A stretch of 64,000 nucleotides of DNA from Sphingobacteriales bacterium 50-39 (GTDB lineage: Bacteria > Bacteroidota > Bacteroidia > Chitinophagales > Chitinophagaceae), in contig MKTZ01000027.1 in NCBI GenBank assembly GCA_001898505.1, positions 1-64,000 on the forward strand, written 5' to 3'. A program made the position numbers and the translations under genes. Positions 27,402 to 35,085 of this stretch are shown piece after piece (position 1 is the first letter of the stretch; each line of letters starts with the position of its first letter). A model generated the notes under the pieces. That model made no database searches, had not been told where the DNA came from, and worked only from the letters and a program-made list of their open reading frames with translations.

Positions 27402-27709
27402 ATATTTCAATTAACATTGAATCCGTGCCGGAAGAGGAACGGTTCCGGCTGTATCAGTTTTTAAAAAACAGATTCGAGACTAAACCAAAAGAGGAAGTCT
27501 TGAAAATGGACCCGTCAGAATTTCTTCGGAGAGGTGACATTAGTAGGAGAACCTGTAATTTATTGAAGTCGATAAAAATTCAATCGTTGCTTGAACTCAG
27601 TCAATTTTCTAAGTACGATTTTCCAAAATTCCGTGGTTTCGGGAAGGGAACGCTGAAAGAGATAGAAAACCTATTGAATAAATACGGCCTTCAATTCTAT
27701 GAGGAATAG
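27398..27709 (+). CDS. Orphan RNA-polymerase alpha-CTD-like protein
   Basis: In this 103-residue protein, residues 48-100 match the alpha-subunit C-terminal domain: ISRRTCNLLKSIKIQSLLEL, then KFRGFGKGTLKEIENLL and GLQF. Aligned to E. coli alpha, the UP-element residues R265, N268 and G296 correspond to R51, N54 and G82, while K298 is replaced by G84. It lacks the N-terminal assembly domain. It could bind DNA minor grooves like the alpha-CTD, or compete with or bridge to RNA polymerase for the element's own promoters. The ATG overlaps the end of the previous gene (27398-27401), suggesting coupling. Confidence 0.7.
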   Translation: MNISINIESVPEEERFRLYQFLKNRFETKPKEEVLKMDPSEFLRRGDISRRTCNLLKSIKIQSLLELSQFSKYDFPKFRGFGKGTLKEIENLLNKYGLQFYEE

Positions 27710-27833
27710 GAGCTCTATGACGGACAAGGATCAAAGCCCCCAGGTTCACTGAGGTAAAACTGCGGTAAGGTAAAGGATTTTGTCTAGCAATACCCCGATT
27801 AGGCATTTTTTCGCAGGCGGCTGTGTAGTTTTT

Positions 27834-27849
27834 TTTCTATTAATAGAAA
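27834..27849. repeat. Perfect 16-bp palindrome
   Basis: TTTCTATTAATAGAAA is its own reverse complement and lies inside the 184-bp gap between the alpha-CTD-like gene and the exported-protein cassette. It is flanked by T-rich sequence on the left and TTTT on the right, so it could act as a weak terminator for the regulator operon or as an operator for the cassette starting at 27894. Confidence 0.4.
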
Positions 27850-27893
27850 TTTTACTACCTTCCGAATTCCATTAACCCTTAGACTGTAAAAAC

Positions 27894-29345
27894 ATGCGGA
27901 TAAAAAGTATTCTGGAACTATCTGCGTGCCAATGTTCAGGCCGGCGGTCCTTTCTATTCCAGCTCCTTGGCGTATTCTACATTTGGGTATTTACTTCCTC
28001 CAGTGCATTTTCGCAAGTTGCCGTCAACTATGGCCTATTTTCGAAAGACCCGCTTGGAGGAATACAGATAAATCTACCCACTCCCTACCAAATCCAACCT
28101 GTTCAAAACCTTACATCCTCCGCAAACCATGCCATTCCAATCAACAATGGGGCACACCGGATGGCCGCGGTCATGGCGAACCCTCAGGCTTACGTTCCGA
28201 CTGGCATATCAGTAAGCACGGTGGCCCAACAGGTAATTCGGGACGCGGATATGGAGCGAGAGCAAATTCTGAACAGCATATATAAGAAAGCACTCGCAAA
28301 GGAGGACGCAATCCGCCCATACCGGGAAGCGCTCGCTCGACTTTTAAAGATGAACCCAGAAACATTTTCACTTTCGCAAGCGGTATATGAAGTCGAAAAC
28401 GCCTATTTGGACAATAAGCTAAGCCGAGAAGGATTTAATGGGGCATTGCAGCTCCGAGCTGATCAGGTACGGCAAATCTTGAAAGCTCAGGCGCTTTCAT
28501 CGAAGAACAACTTATCCTTAAACTATGCGATCCAACAGTTATACGAGCATCCCAATAGTTTTTATGACGCCAAAACCCAGCTAACCCATACAGTACCTCC
28601 TTTCAAATATGACTTGGAGGATTATATGGGCGAAAAGGACTATGCAAACTTGTTCGCTTCTAAATTACTCGGGACAGGTTCAGGGCAATGTCACTCACTA
28701 CCACTTGTTTACCTAATGATTGCGGAGCAGTTGGGAGCAAAAGCGTGGCTGTCACTTGCTCCGAGCCATTCATTTATTCAGTTTATGGATAATCGGGGAA
28801 GATTGCTTGACTTTGAGACAACTAATGGTAATATTGTTTCTGCGAGTTGGGTAGCGGGAAGCGGCTATATAAACGGCAAAGCACTTCGGAACAAAACCTA
28901 TCTTGACACACTTTCCCAGCGGCAACTGTATGCCCGGTGCCTCTCAGATTTGCTTTTAGGGTACCTTAACAAATTCGAATTTGATGATTTAGCACAGGAA
29001 ATTAGAAATGCCATTCTTCGGATAGACCCGTCCAATATAACGGTTTTATTAGTGGATGCTAACTTAAAGCAGTCAATCGCTTTGCAGGAAATCAATGCCG
29101 CTGGAAAACCAAAACCGGCAGACTTGCCCAAATACCCTAAAGCCTTTAAAGCATACGAACAAATGAGGGACGCTATTAATAGGGTGAATGACGTGGGGTA
29201 CCAGGACATGCCGTCGGATGCCTATCAGGAGTGGCTTAAATCTATCGAGATCGAAAAGAAGCGATTGGCAACCCAAAAGCTGCAGGAGCATGTAAGACTG
29301 GAAGCAAGAATGCAAAAGTCATCTATTCAAAATAAGAAAAATTAA
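27894..29345 (+). CDS. Exported transglutaminase-like protein, paralogue 1
   Basis: This 483-residue protein has an N-terminal signal segment (..FTSSSAFSQ). After a helical region, residues 255-310 contain GSGQCHSLPLVYLMI and LAPSHSFIQF. A Cys-His-Asp arrangement is possible with C266, H292 and D306, giving spacings typical of transglutaminase-like cysteine proteases/transferases. The C-terminal 150 residues are helical. The paralogue at 30875 keeps the Cys and His with identical 26-residue spacing. It would act in the periplasm or outside the cell; the substrate is unknown. It begins a four-gene exported cassette on the element. Confidence 0.6.
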   Translation: MRIKSILELSACQCSGRRSFLFQLLGVFYIWVFTSSSAFSQVAVNYGLFSKDPLGGIQINLPTPYQIQPVQNLTSSANHAIPINNGAHRMAAVMANPQAYVPTGISVSTVAQQVIRDADMEREQILNSIYKKALAKEDAIRPYREALARLLKMNPETFSLSQAVYEVENAYLDNKLSREGFNGALQLRADQVRQILKAQALSSKNNLSLNYAIQQLYEHPNSFYDAKTQLTHTVPPFKYDLEDYMGEKDYANLFASKLLGTGSGQCHSLPLVYLMIAEQLGAKAWLSLAPSHSFIQFMDNRGRLLDFETTNGNIVSASWVAGSGYINGKALRNKTYLDTLSQRQLYARCLSDLLLGYLNKFEFDDLAQEIRNAILRIDPSNITVLLVDANLKQSIALQEINAAGKPKPADLPKYPKAFKAYEQMRDAINRVNDVGYQDMPSDAYQEWLKSIEIEKKRLATQKLQEHVRLEARMQKSSIQNKKN

Positions 29346-29363
29346 CCTATTAAGCCTTAGCTT

Positions 29364-30413
29364 ATGAATATTAGCCGAACTGCACTATTGCCGCTGCTGC
29401 TTCTAATGTCAGTCATTTCTACTGCCCAGGTGGACAACCCATTTGAATCAATTGGGAAAAAAGGGAAGATATTAACGTTGTCTAACGGGAAGTTTGTCGA
29501 GACGTTTGATTATGATTCAATTCAGCGGATTGGGTCAGTTTTAATAAATATTCGTAGTCGGAAGATCGTCCGGTTGCTCAAATCAACGGCAATATTTCAA
29601 AAATTCTCGGACAACTCGTCGGCAAGCCGATGGTGGAGCCCTGATCCCTTGGCAACCAAATTTCCCGAATGGAGCCCGTATAATTTTGTTTATAACAATC
29701 CAATCAGATTCACTGATCCTGATGGCAGGGCTCCGTGGGATGATTACTACAGCAAAGCTGGAAAGTATTTAGGGAGCGATGGGGCGCAAACAAACAATCA
29801 GAGAATAATAAGCACTGATAAATTTGTTGATATCGAGAGCAAAAACGGTGGTACGACTTCAGCAGCCGCTACTTCCGATCTTCAAGCAAATAGCAAGGTC
29901 ATTACAGTATCACTTCCGGGCGGGCAGTCTGAAGGAGACTACTTTAAAGGGCTGTACGCGGCAGGCAATGGCGATGGGAAAGATATTAATACCTATAAAG
30001 AGGAGACCACTACATTGGTCCTGGATCCGGAAAAGGCAACCTTGACCGCTTATACCAATTCGGATAAGAATAACGGACCGAACTTTTCGTTTGCCGACGA
30101 CTCTAAGATAGCGGGACTAAAGGATGGTAGCCTAATTAAAATTGGAGACGCTCACACGCACCAGGTAGCCGACTTGTATCCGGATGCTAATAGGGATGCG
30201 TCCGTCCAAATGCGGGGCGATGGGGTTAAAGCTGCCGCCGCAGGAGTGCCATTGTTTACAATTGACTCAAAGAACGTCGATGCGTTTGTGCCGCACCAAG
30301 GGCCTATGGGCACTTATGTAACGCCAAAAGATAATATTGCGACAACCCCGGATTTGAACAACAATAAGTTCAGTATTTTGCGTACTGCACTTCAATACTT
30401 TGGAGGTAAATAA
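29364..30413 (+). CDS. Exported RHS-core protein with JAB-like C-terminus
   Basis: This 349-residue protein has a signal peptide ending near VISTAQ. Residues about 89-125 form a single RHS-associated core (SRWWSPDPLATKFPEWSPYN, then NNPIRFTDPDGR), which in larger proteins marks the junction with toxin domains. The C-terminus carries GDAHTHQVADLYPDANRD, a HxH-x8-A-x2-D pattern close to the JAB/JAMM metalloprotease site but with Ala at the Ser position. It may be a small polymorphic-toxin-like enzyme. Its stop overlaps the next start (taATG at 30411-30415). Confidence 0.6.
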   Translation: MNISRTALLPLLLLMSVISTAQVDNPFESIGKKGKILTLSNGKFVETFDYDSIQRIGSVLINIRSRKIVRLLKSTAIFQKFSDNSSASRWWSPDPLATKFPEWSPYNFVYNNPIRFTDPDGRAPWDDYYSKAGKYLGSDGAQTNNQRIISTDKFVDIESKNGGTTSAAATSDLQANSKVITVSLPGGQSEGDYFKGLYAAGNGDGKDINTYKEETTTLVLDPEKATLTAYTNSDKNNGPNFSFADDSKIAGLKDGSLIKIGDAHTHQVADLYPDANRDASVQMRGDGVKAAAAGVPLFTIDSKNVDAFVPHQGPMGTYVTPKDNIATTPDLNNNKFSILRTALQYFGGK

Positions 30414-30856
30414 TGGAAAAAAAAATAGTCTTCATAGGTTTATTCCTGACGTGTATGTTGAGCTTGAAAGCCCAGCATCCTATCACCTATATTTTTGAAA
30501 AGCCAGCTATTGACAGCTTGCAGAATGGCATTAATTGGTTTGAGAAGATGTATCATAAGCCGATTAAAAATCTAAAAATTTATGCAATCGTGGTTGAAAA
30601 GGACGCCAGTATTGAAATTTATTTGCAAGAGTATTCGCCTATTCACTTCCCTGGCCTTCTGGACGTTATAAAGAGTTCCAATCGTAGAATCAAAATTAAA
30701 GACGGTCTTTTTATTCCCGTAGTTTTCCCTTGCGACGTCCATAGCACTCAGCTCCAACAGGATAAAATAGGGATGTTACCATTTAGCGGCTATTATCTGC
30801 GGATCGTTTATGAAAATCTTAAGTTGAAAAATGTGGAAACTAGAATGTTGTTTTAA
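30413..30856 (+). CDS. Small secreted protein coupled to the RHS-core gene
   Basis: This 147-residue protein has a signal peptide ending near SLKAQ and a beta-rich mature domain. Its ATG overlaps the RHS-core gene's stop by one base, so the two are translationally coupled. That arrangement is typical of toxin-immunity pairs, and a periplasmic immunity protein would suit an exported toxin; however, nothing in the sequence proves that function. Confidence 0.5.
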   Translation: MEKKIVFIGLFLTCMLSLKAQHPITYIFEKPAIDSLQNGINWFEKMYHKPIKNLKIYAIVVEKDASIEIYLQEYSPIHFPGLLDVIKSSNRRIKIKDGLFIPVVFPCDVHSTQLQQDKIGMLPFSGYYLRIVYENLKLKNVETRMLF

Positions 30857-30874
30857 TCAGCATACTGTTTGAGT

Positions 30875-31942
30875 ATGAGCCCTCGAATTTTCTTCCCTTT
30901 ACTTCTGGCTGTAACGTTGCAGTACCGGGGATTTGCCCAGGACAGTGCTGTTCATAGATTTTATGTTTCCGGCTATGACAGCTTGGCTTCTTTGATAAAA
31001 GAACCCGATCCAGAATCCTTCAAAAAGGCAGTCTTCATCTCGGAAAATGCCTTCTCGCTTAATGGCATGCAGTATGACAAGTTCAATTCACATATTCACA
31101 TGCTAACGGCCGTCATCAAAGCGTGGATGACAGCTAATCCATTAAAGAACTACCACTACTCAGACAGCGTTAACTTTCAAAAAAATTATGCTATCTATAA
31201 ATTCCTAAAGGATACTATTCATCTTATTGGCAAGGATCAACAGGTCTATAACCTATTGCCTTACACATATGACTTCACTGATTTTGCAGGTAACAAGGAT
31301 TGGGGATATATGTTTGTAACCAAGTTATTGGCAACGAAAAGCGGAAATTGTCACAGTCTTCCCTATTTATATAAAATTCTTGCCGATGAAATCGGAGCCT
31401 CTTGTTGGCTTGCATTGGCTCCCAATCATATTTATGTACAAAACCGGTGTGGAAAAATTGGCTGGTATAATACGGAACTTACATCAGGTTGTTTTCCAAT
31501 TGATGCCTGGATTATGGCTTCCGGATACCTTCCTCTGAAAGCTGTGCAGTCCGGGATATATATGGATACTTTGAGCAATCAACAAGCTATCGCTTTATGC
31601 ATTTTGGATTTGGCGAAAGGGTATGAACACAAGACCCACATTTACTCGGACGGGTTTATTTTGAAGTGTTGCGACCTTTCGCTTCAGTATTTCCCTTTGA
31701 ATGTGCAGGCAATGCTTTTAAAGGCGGAGACTCTGAAACGAGTTTATCTTTGGCAAGCCAAAATGAAAGACAAATCTAGCGCAGTTACATACCGGGAAAT
31801 GGAGAAACTTTACGTAGAACTCTTCGATTTAGGATACCGTGAAATGCCGGAGAAAATGTATATTTCCTGGCTGGAAAGCGTTATCAAGGAAAGAGATAAA
31901 TACTCAAATAAGCAAGTTAGGGAGGTCATTCGAGAAAAATGA
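30875..31942 (+). CDS. Exported transglutaminase-like protein, paralogue 2
   Basis: This 355-residue protein starts at the ATG at 30875 and has a signal peptide ending near RGFAQ. Residues 155-205 carry KSGNCHSLPYLYKILADEIG and LAPNHIYVQN, aligning with paralogue 1: C159 and H185 match C266 and H292. The third-position residue is N199 where paralogue 1 has D306, while E201 matches E308. A downstream block (ASGYLPLKAVQSGIYMDTLS) also matches GSGYINGKALRNKTYLDTLS. It is shorter at the N-terminus. The last gene of the cassette, it ends eight bases before a converging minus-strand gene. Confidence 0.6.
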   Translation: MSPRIFFPLLLAVTLQYRGFAQDSAVHRFYVSGYDSLASLIKEPDPESFKKAVFISENAFSLNGMQYDKFNSHIHMLTAVIKAWMTANPLKNYHYSDSVNFQKNYAIYKFLKDTIHLIGKDQQVYNLLPYTYDFTDFAGNKDWGYMFVTKLLATKSGNCHSLPYLYKILADEIGASCWLALAPNHIYVQNRCGKIGWYNTELTSGCFPIDAWIMASGYLPLKAVQSGIYMDTLSNQQAIALCILDLAKGYEHKTHIYSDGFILKCCDLSLQYFPLNVQAMLLKAETLKRVYLWQAKMKDKSSAVTYREMEKLYVELFDLGYREMPEKMYISWLESVIKERDKYSNKQVREVIREK

Positions 31943-31950
31943 ATGTTGTC

Positions 31951-32412
31951 CTATTTTCGGTGCTTGCCTTTATCATGGATTAAATCTAATACTGTTTTAA
32001 ACTCCCAGACTTCGTCCTCATAAAATTCCTTACGTTCCTTTATGTTATCTATGACATCAGAAGTAGTACAGCCGGTTGATATTTCTTCCAAATCATCCAG
32101 CAAGGAATCTTTACTGGAATGTTCAATGAAATTAATTGCATCGACAATAATTCGGAATAAGATCAAGGGACCAATCACTTCAGAACTGACAAATAAAGCA
32201 AAAGAATAAGAACGTTCCTCATTATACGTTATTGCAAAAATAGCGGTTTCCTCTTCATAATCCGCCTCAGAATCGTCAAGTACTGCCGTATAACATTCAA
32301 TTAGCACATTCAGGCTAAGCAATTTTTCAGTGTAAGCAAAGTATTTGTCCAACCCATCTTCAGCAACCAACTGTTGAAGGCCAATATTGCTGCGTTCAAA
32401 TAATTTTTCCAT
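31951..32412 (-). CDS. Acidic hypothetical protein
   Basis: This 153-residue, strongly acidic protein has no signal peptide or membrane segment. It is predicted to be largely helical with a central hydrophobic strand pair (YSFALFVSSEVIGPLILFRI). It converges on the exported cassette. Acidic, small, cytosolic proteins next to toxin-like genes are often immunity or regulatory proteins, but I recognise no family and make no claim. Confidence 0.5.
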   Translation of the reverse strand: MEKLFERSNIGLQQLVAEDGLDKYFAYTEKLLSLNVLIECYTAVLDDSEADYEEETAIFAITYNEERSYSFALFVSSEVIGPLILFRIIVDAINFIEHSSKDSLLDDLEEISTGCTTSDVIDNIKERKEFYEDEVWEFKTVLDLIHDKGKHRK

Positions 32413-32561
32413 TCAACTAAGATAATATAAAGCCCGCAATTTAAAGAGGAAAGTGATATATCGATCAATTTCTTTTCTGACTGCCTGCATTAAGGCAGCT
32501 TACCCATTACCCATTACCGCCAATTTGGTACTTTATAGCCGGCTATCGCGACCAGACAACC

Positions 32562-33044
32562 CTATATTTCAGCAGATCCTAAAATGTTAGTTAGATATTC
32601 TCGATCAACTGCGGCACCCACCAGGTGAAGTTGTATCGTCCTTATTATAGCATAGCGTGTTTTCCTGTCATCTTCATTATCTTCAGAAAACCCCAGGGCA
32701 TCAAAAATTGGATTGCATGAGCCAAGGAGTTTCAAGATCTCATCGGTGAGAATACCACTTTGTTGCCATTGTAAATATTCTGAGTTGAAGTCATCTTCTA
32801 AGACTGAGAGCATGTAATTGTACCTCGAAGGCCGAAACTCCTTGGTAAGTTCGTCCATGCAAATTTCTTCAACTATATACGCTGGCGTACCTTCCTCCAA
32901 GAGTTGTCTTGGTAGGCCATCGAGGGATTCTACCTTCTTCTTAAGGTACTCAGTTGCCCCTTCCTTGTGGTTGTGGGAAATTAATATTTCAGGATTATTT
33001 TGCGTCAGATATTCGTGCAATTTGGCTATGAGAACGGTTTCCAT
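32562..33044 (-). CDS. DUF1896-like protein, paralogue of 5639-6073
   Basis: This 160-residue protein aligns along its length with the 5639 gene: LHEYLTQNNPEILI vs [34 protein letters not shown] vs [37 protein letters not shown] vs [17 protein letters not shown]. It has the same acidic character. The two copies lie about 27 kb apart, one near each end of the transfer region, on opposite strands. Function is unknown. Confidence 0.65.
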   Translation of the reverse strand: METVLIAKLHEYLTQNNPEILISHNHKEGATEYLKKKVESLDGLPRQLLEEGTPAYIVEEICMDELTKEFRPSRYNYMLSVLEDDFNSEYLQWQQSGILTDEILKLLGSCNPIFDALGFSEDNEDDRKTRYAIIRTIQLHLVGAAVDREYLTNILGSAEI

Positions 33045-33212
33045 ATTGGTTCATTTTGTTGCCTAAAATTACGAAAATTTGAGCCCAGGGGATCGCTCAG
33101 AATAACAATTTAGCTTTGTAATTTTCAGAATCTTTGGTAAATTAGTGGCAGTTCTTTGTGAAGCAAGCGTTTAAAATGACGTTTAAAGATGTGGCAGTCG
33201 ATTTTTTCACCC

Positions 33213-33231
33213 GGGGACCTATTGGGGACCT
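33213..33231. repeat. Two tandem GGGGACCT boxes near the integrase
   Basis: GGGGACCT occurs at 33213-33220 and again at 33224-33231, 11 bases (about one helical turn) apart. A pair of CGTTTAAA boxes lies about 40 bases to the left. Short phased repeats between an att-like site and an integrase gene are typical of arm-type recombinase or excisionase binding sites. Confidence 0.4.
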
Positions 33232-33283
33232 GAGAAAACGGATGATTATGAAACCCGCTACAGATAAGGTTTTTGAGAAGTAG

Positions 33284-33306
33284 GTTCGACACCCTCCCTC
33301 TCCGCT
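33284..33306 (+). repeat. Candidate left attachment site (tRNA-Ser 3'-end-like)
   Basis: The sequence GTTCGA-cac-CCTCCCTCTCCGCT matches the right-hand copy in 20 of 23 positions, with the last 14 bases identical. It reads as a T-loop (TTCGA), T-stem, CCTCTCC acceptor strand and discriminator G, as in serine tRNAs. No D- or anticodon-arm is present upstream, so this is a fragment, not a tRNA gene. Confidence 0.65.
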
Positions 33307-33525
33307 TGTTTTTATATAGTTGATTATCAACAACTTAGGAACCATTAAAATCACTACATGCTCCTGAACCTAAGCATCAAATTCGTACAAATTGATGTAA
33401 ACTATATCAAGAAGGTTCGCTATTCGGTTCGTTAATACTCACCTCCTCGTACGAACCGAATGAATTAATTTGAATTGTTTTGACCACTAAGAGATGTAGT
33501 GTTGGTGTTCACTAAATCTCTCACA

Positions 33526-34734
33526 ATGCACCCCAAACTTCACCACCTTTTTTTCTTAAAAAAGAACAAGAAACATCAACGCAAATCGCTTGCGATTTAC
33601 CTGCGTATTACTATTGACGGCCAGAGAGCTGAGGTGTCCACAGGTAAATCAGTTGAACGAAATGCCTGGATGCCAAAGACCGGCAGGGCGAAAGGCTGTT
33701 CCAAAAACACCAAACGCCTCAATAACGAACTCAGCCTGATAGAGCTCAATCTACTGGAGGCCTATCATTCCATGATCCGGCGGAGTGAAACCGTCACTGC
33801 CGTTTCGTTGAAGAATAATTATTTAGGGGTTGAAGACGATCCCAAAATGCTCGTCAGCATTTTTCAACAACACAACCGGCGAATGGCCGAGCTCGTTCCC
33901 AAAGAATTTGCCCCTGGCACATTGGAACGATATAAGACCAGTTTGACTCACACCATTGAATACATGACGTGGAAATTTGGTGCATCGGATATCAATATCC
34001 TGCGAATCGACCATGATTTTATTGCAGAGTTTGATTTCTTTCTTCGTCACATCCGCGGCTGTTCCAACAATACCACCGTTAAGTATCTCAGGAATTTCAG
34101 AAAAATAATCCGCCTCTGTATAGCGCATGGATGGCTAAAGAAGGACCCTTTTGTTATGTACCGGGCAAAAGTTGTCCAGACTCAAAGGGTATTTCTTTAT
34201 GAGGAAGAACTACGGGCTGTAATGAATAAAGAGTTTTCCATCGCCCGGCTCATCCGAGTAAGAGACATTTTCCTTTTTTCCTGTTTTACCGGTCTTGCTT
34301 ACGCAGATGTGCGCAAAATAGGGCCACGAAATGTCTTTACAGATGAAGATGGCCGACCATGGATAGCGGTCAACCGCACAAAGACAGCAGCTCCTTCAAA
34401 TGTTCCGCTGCTGCCAGCAGCCTTTCGAATTATCGAGAAGTACCAAGAACATCTCTATTGTAAGGCGAAGAACAGACTTCTCCCAGTTCTAAGTAACCAA
34501 AAAATGAATAGCTATTTGAAGGAAATTGCTGATTGCTGTGGGATCAGAAAAGAGCTGACTTTTCATACTGCGAGGCACACCTTCGCGACAACCGTTACCT
34601 TAAATAATCATGTCCCGATCGAGAGTGTTTCAAAGATGCTTGGGCATAGGAATATTTCCGCTACTCAGCATTATGCTAAATTATTGGATAAAAAAATACT
34701 TCATGATATTCAACCGCTGTTTCTTAAATATTAA
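33526..34734 (+). CDS. Tyrosine recombinase (integrase) of the island
   Basis: The protein has 402 residues from the ATG at 33526 (GTG at 33499 is possible). It has an N-terminal arm-binding domain, a SAM-like core-binding domain (about 100-190) and a catalytic domain. Catalytic residues seen are H347-x2-R350 (HTARH), H374 (LGHRN) and nucleophile Y383 (HYAKL). The position of the first catalytic Arg, usually TGLR, is A258 (TGLAYADV). IntDOT-type integrases also lack this Arg. It should integrate and excise the island at the flanking tRNA-like repeat. Confidence 0.9.
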   Translation: MHPKLHHLFFLKKNKKHQRKSLAIYLRITIDGQRAEVSTGKSVERNAWMPKTGRAKGCSKNTKRLNNELSLIELNLLEAYHSMIRRSETVTAVSLKNNYLGVEDDPKMLVSIFQQHNRRMAELVPKEFAPGTLERYKTSLTHTIEYMTWKFGASDINILRIDHDFIAEFDFFLRHIRGCSNNTTVKYLRNFRKIIRLCIAHGWLKKDPFVMYRAKVVQTQRVFLYEEELRAVMNKEFSIARLIRVRDIFLFSCFTGLAYADVRKIGPRNVFTDEDGRPWIAVNRTKTAAPSNVPLLPAAFRIIEKYQEHLYCKAKNRLLPVLSNQKMNSYLKEIADCCGIRKELTFHTARHTFATTVTLNNHVPIESVSKMLGHRNISATQHYAKLLDKKILHDIQPLFLKY

Positions 34735-35000
34735 AAAGATGCCTAAATCATGTCGATGACTACGCGGGCTGTCGTGTTAAAGATCTTGAAGATGAATTTT
34801 ATGATGGAATGTCCGGTCTGATTTCCATTTTCGAGGTGAAGGTCACCTAGATTTGTTTGGCCGAGGTGTGCTGTTGAATCACATCCCTGTTTCGGCAAAT
34901 CAGTTAGTGGAAGATCTGTCAATTCGCGAATTGTGATGATTCAAGCATTTCTTTTGCTATATCGTAGATACTTCAAATAGTCAAATAATCGATAAAACGC
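34735..35000. other. Gap after the integrase with a possible coding remnant
   Basis: One frame, starting after the stop at 34802 and ending at a TGA near 34939, reads like protein (HLDLFGRGVLLNHIPVSANQ..) for about 40 residues. No start codon or homologue is apparent, so it may be a decayed gene fragment or chance. Nothing else was identified here. Confidence 0.3.
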
Positions 35001-35074
35001 TTGTTGCTTTCACAAAAAGATTCTATTTTTGAGTAGAATCCTATGACGCTGAAACTATAAGATTCTATTCTACT
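35001..35074 (+). promoter_or_regulatory. Promoter with overlapping operator half-sites for the XRE regulator
   Basis: TATTTTTG at 35024-35031 matches the Bacteroidetes -7 box TAnnTTTG, with a TTG at 35001-35003 at about the right -33 distance (20-bp spacer). A perfect inverted repeat GATTCTA (35019-35025) / TAGAATC (35034-35040) surrounds the -7 box, and a third GATTCTA lies at 35061-35067, 42 bases (four turns) from the first. This is what an autorepressor operator should look like, just upstream of the XRE gene at 35086. Confidence 0.6.
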
Positions 35075-35085
35075 AATATTTTTAG

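Larger units (their letters stand above)
3534..33044. mobile_element. Integrative/conjugative element transfer region with cargo (true ends not determined)
   Basis: A near-continuous + strand block encodes RteC, TraE, TraF, TraG, TraI-like, TraJ, TraK, TraL, TraM and TraN homologues plus accessory element genes, followed by small regulators and an exported-protein cassette. The order E-F-G-I-J-K-L-M-N is that of CTnDOT-type elements. Relaxase, coupling ATPase, TraO, TraP and TraQ were not recognised, so either the element extends beyond the window to the left or it has lost mobilisation genes. The limits given are those of recognisable cargo, not of proven ends. Confidence 0.75.

Noticed and set aside
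27834-27849. The 16-bp palindrome as a definite terminator
   Set aside because: It is AT-only apart from two bases, has no stable GC stem, and could equally be an operator; kept as a repeat only.
33200-33310. A complete tRNA-Ser gene at the left att-like site
   Set aside because: Only the T-loop and acceptor 3' strand fit; the T-stem does not pair properly and there is no D-arm, anticodon arm or 5' acceptor strand upstream.
34802-34939. A transposase remnant after the integrase
   Set aside because: About 40 residues look coding but match no transposase motif I can name; no terminal inverted repeats were seen.
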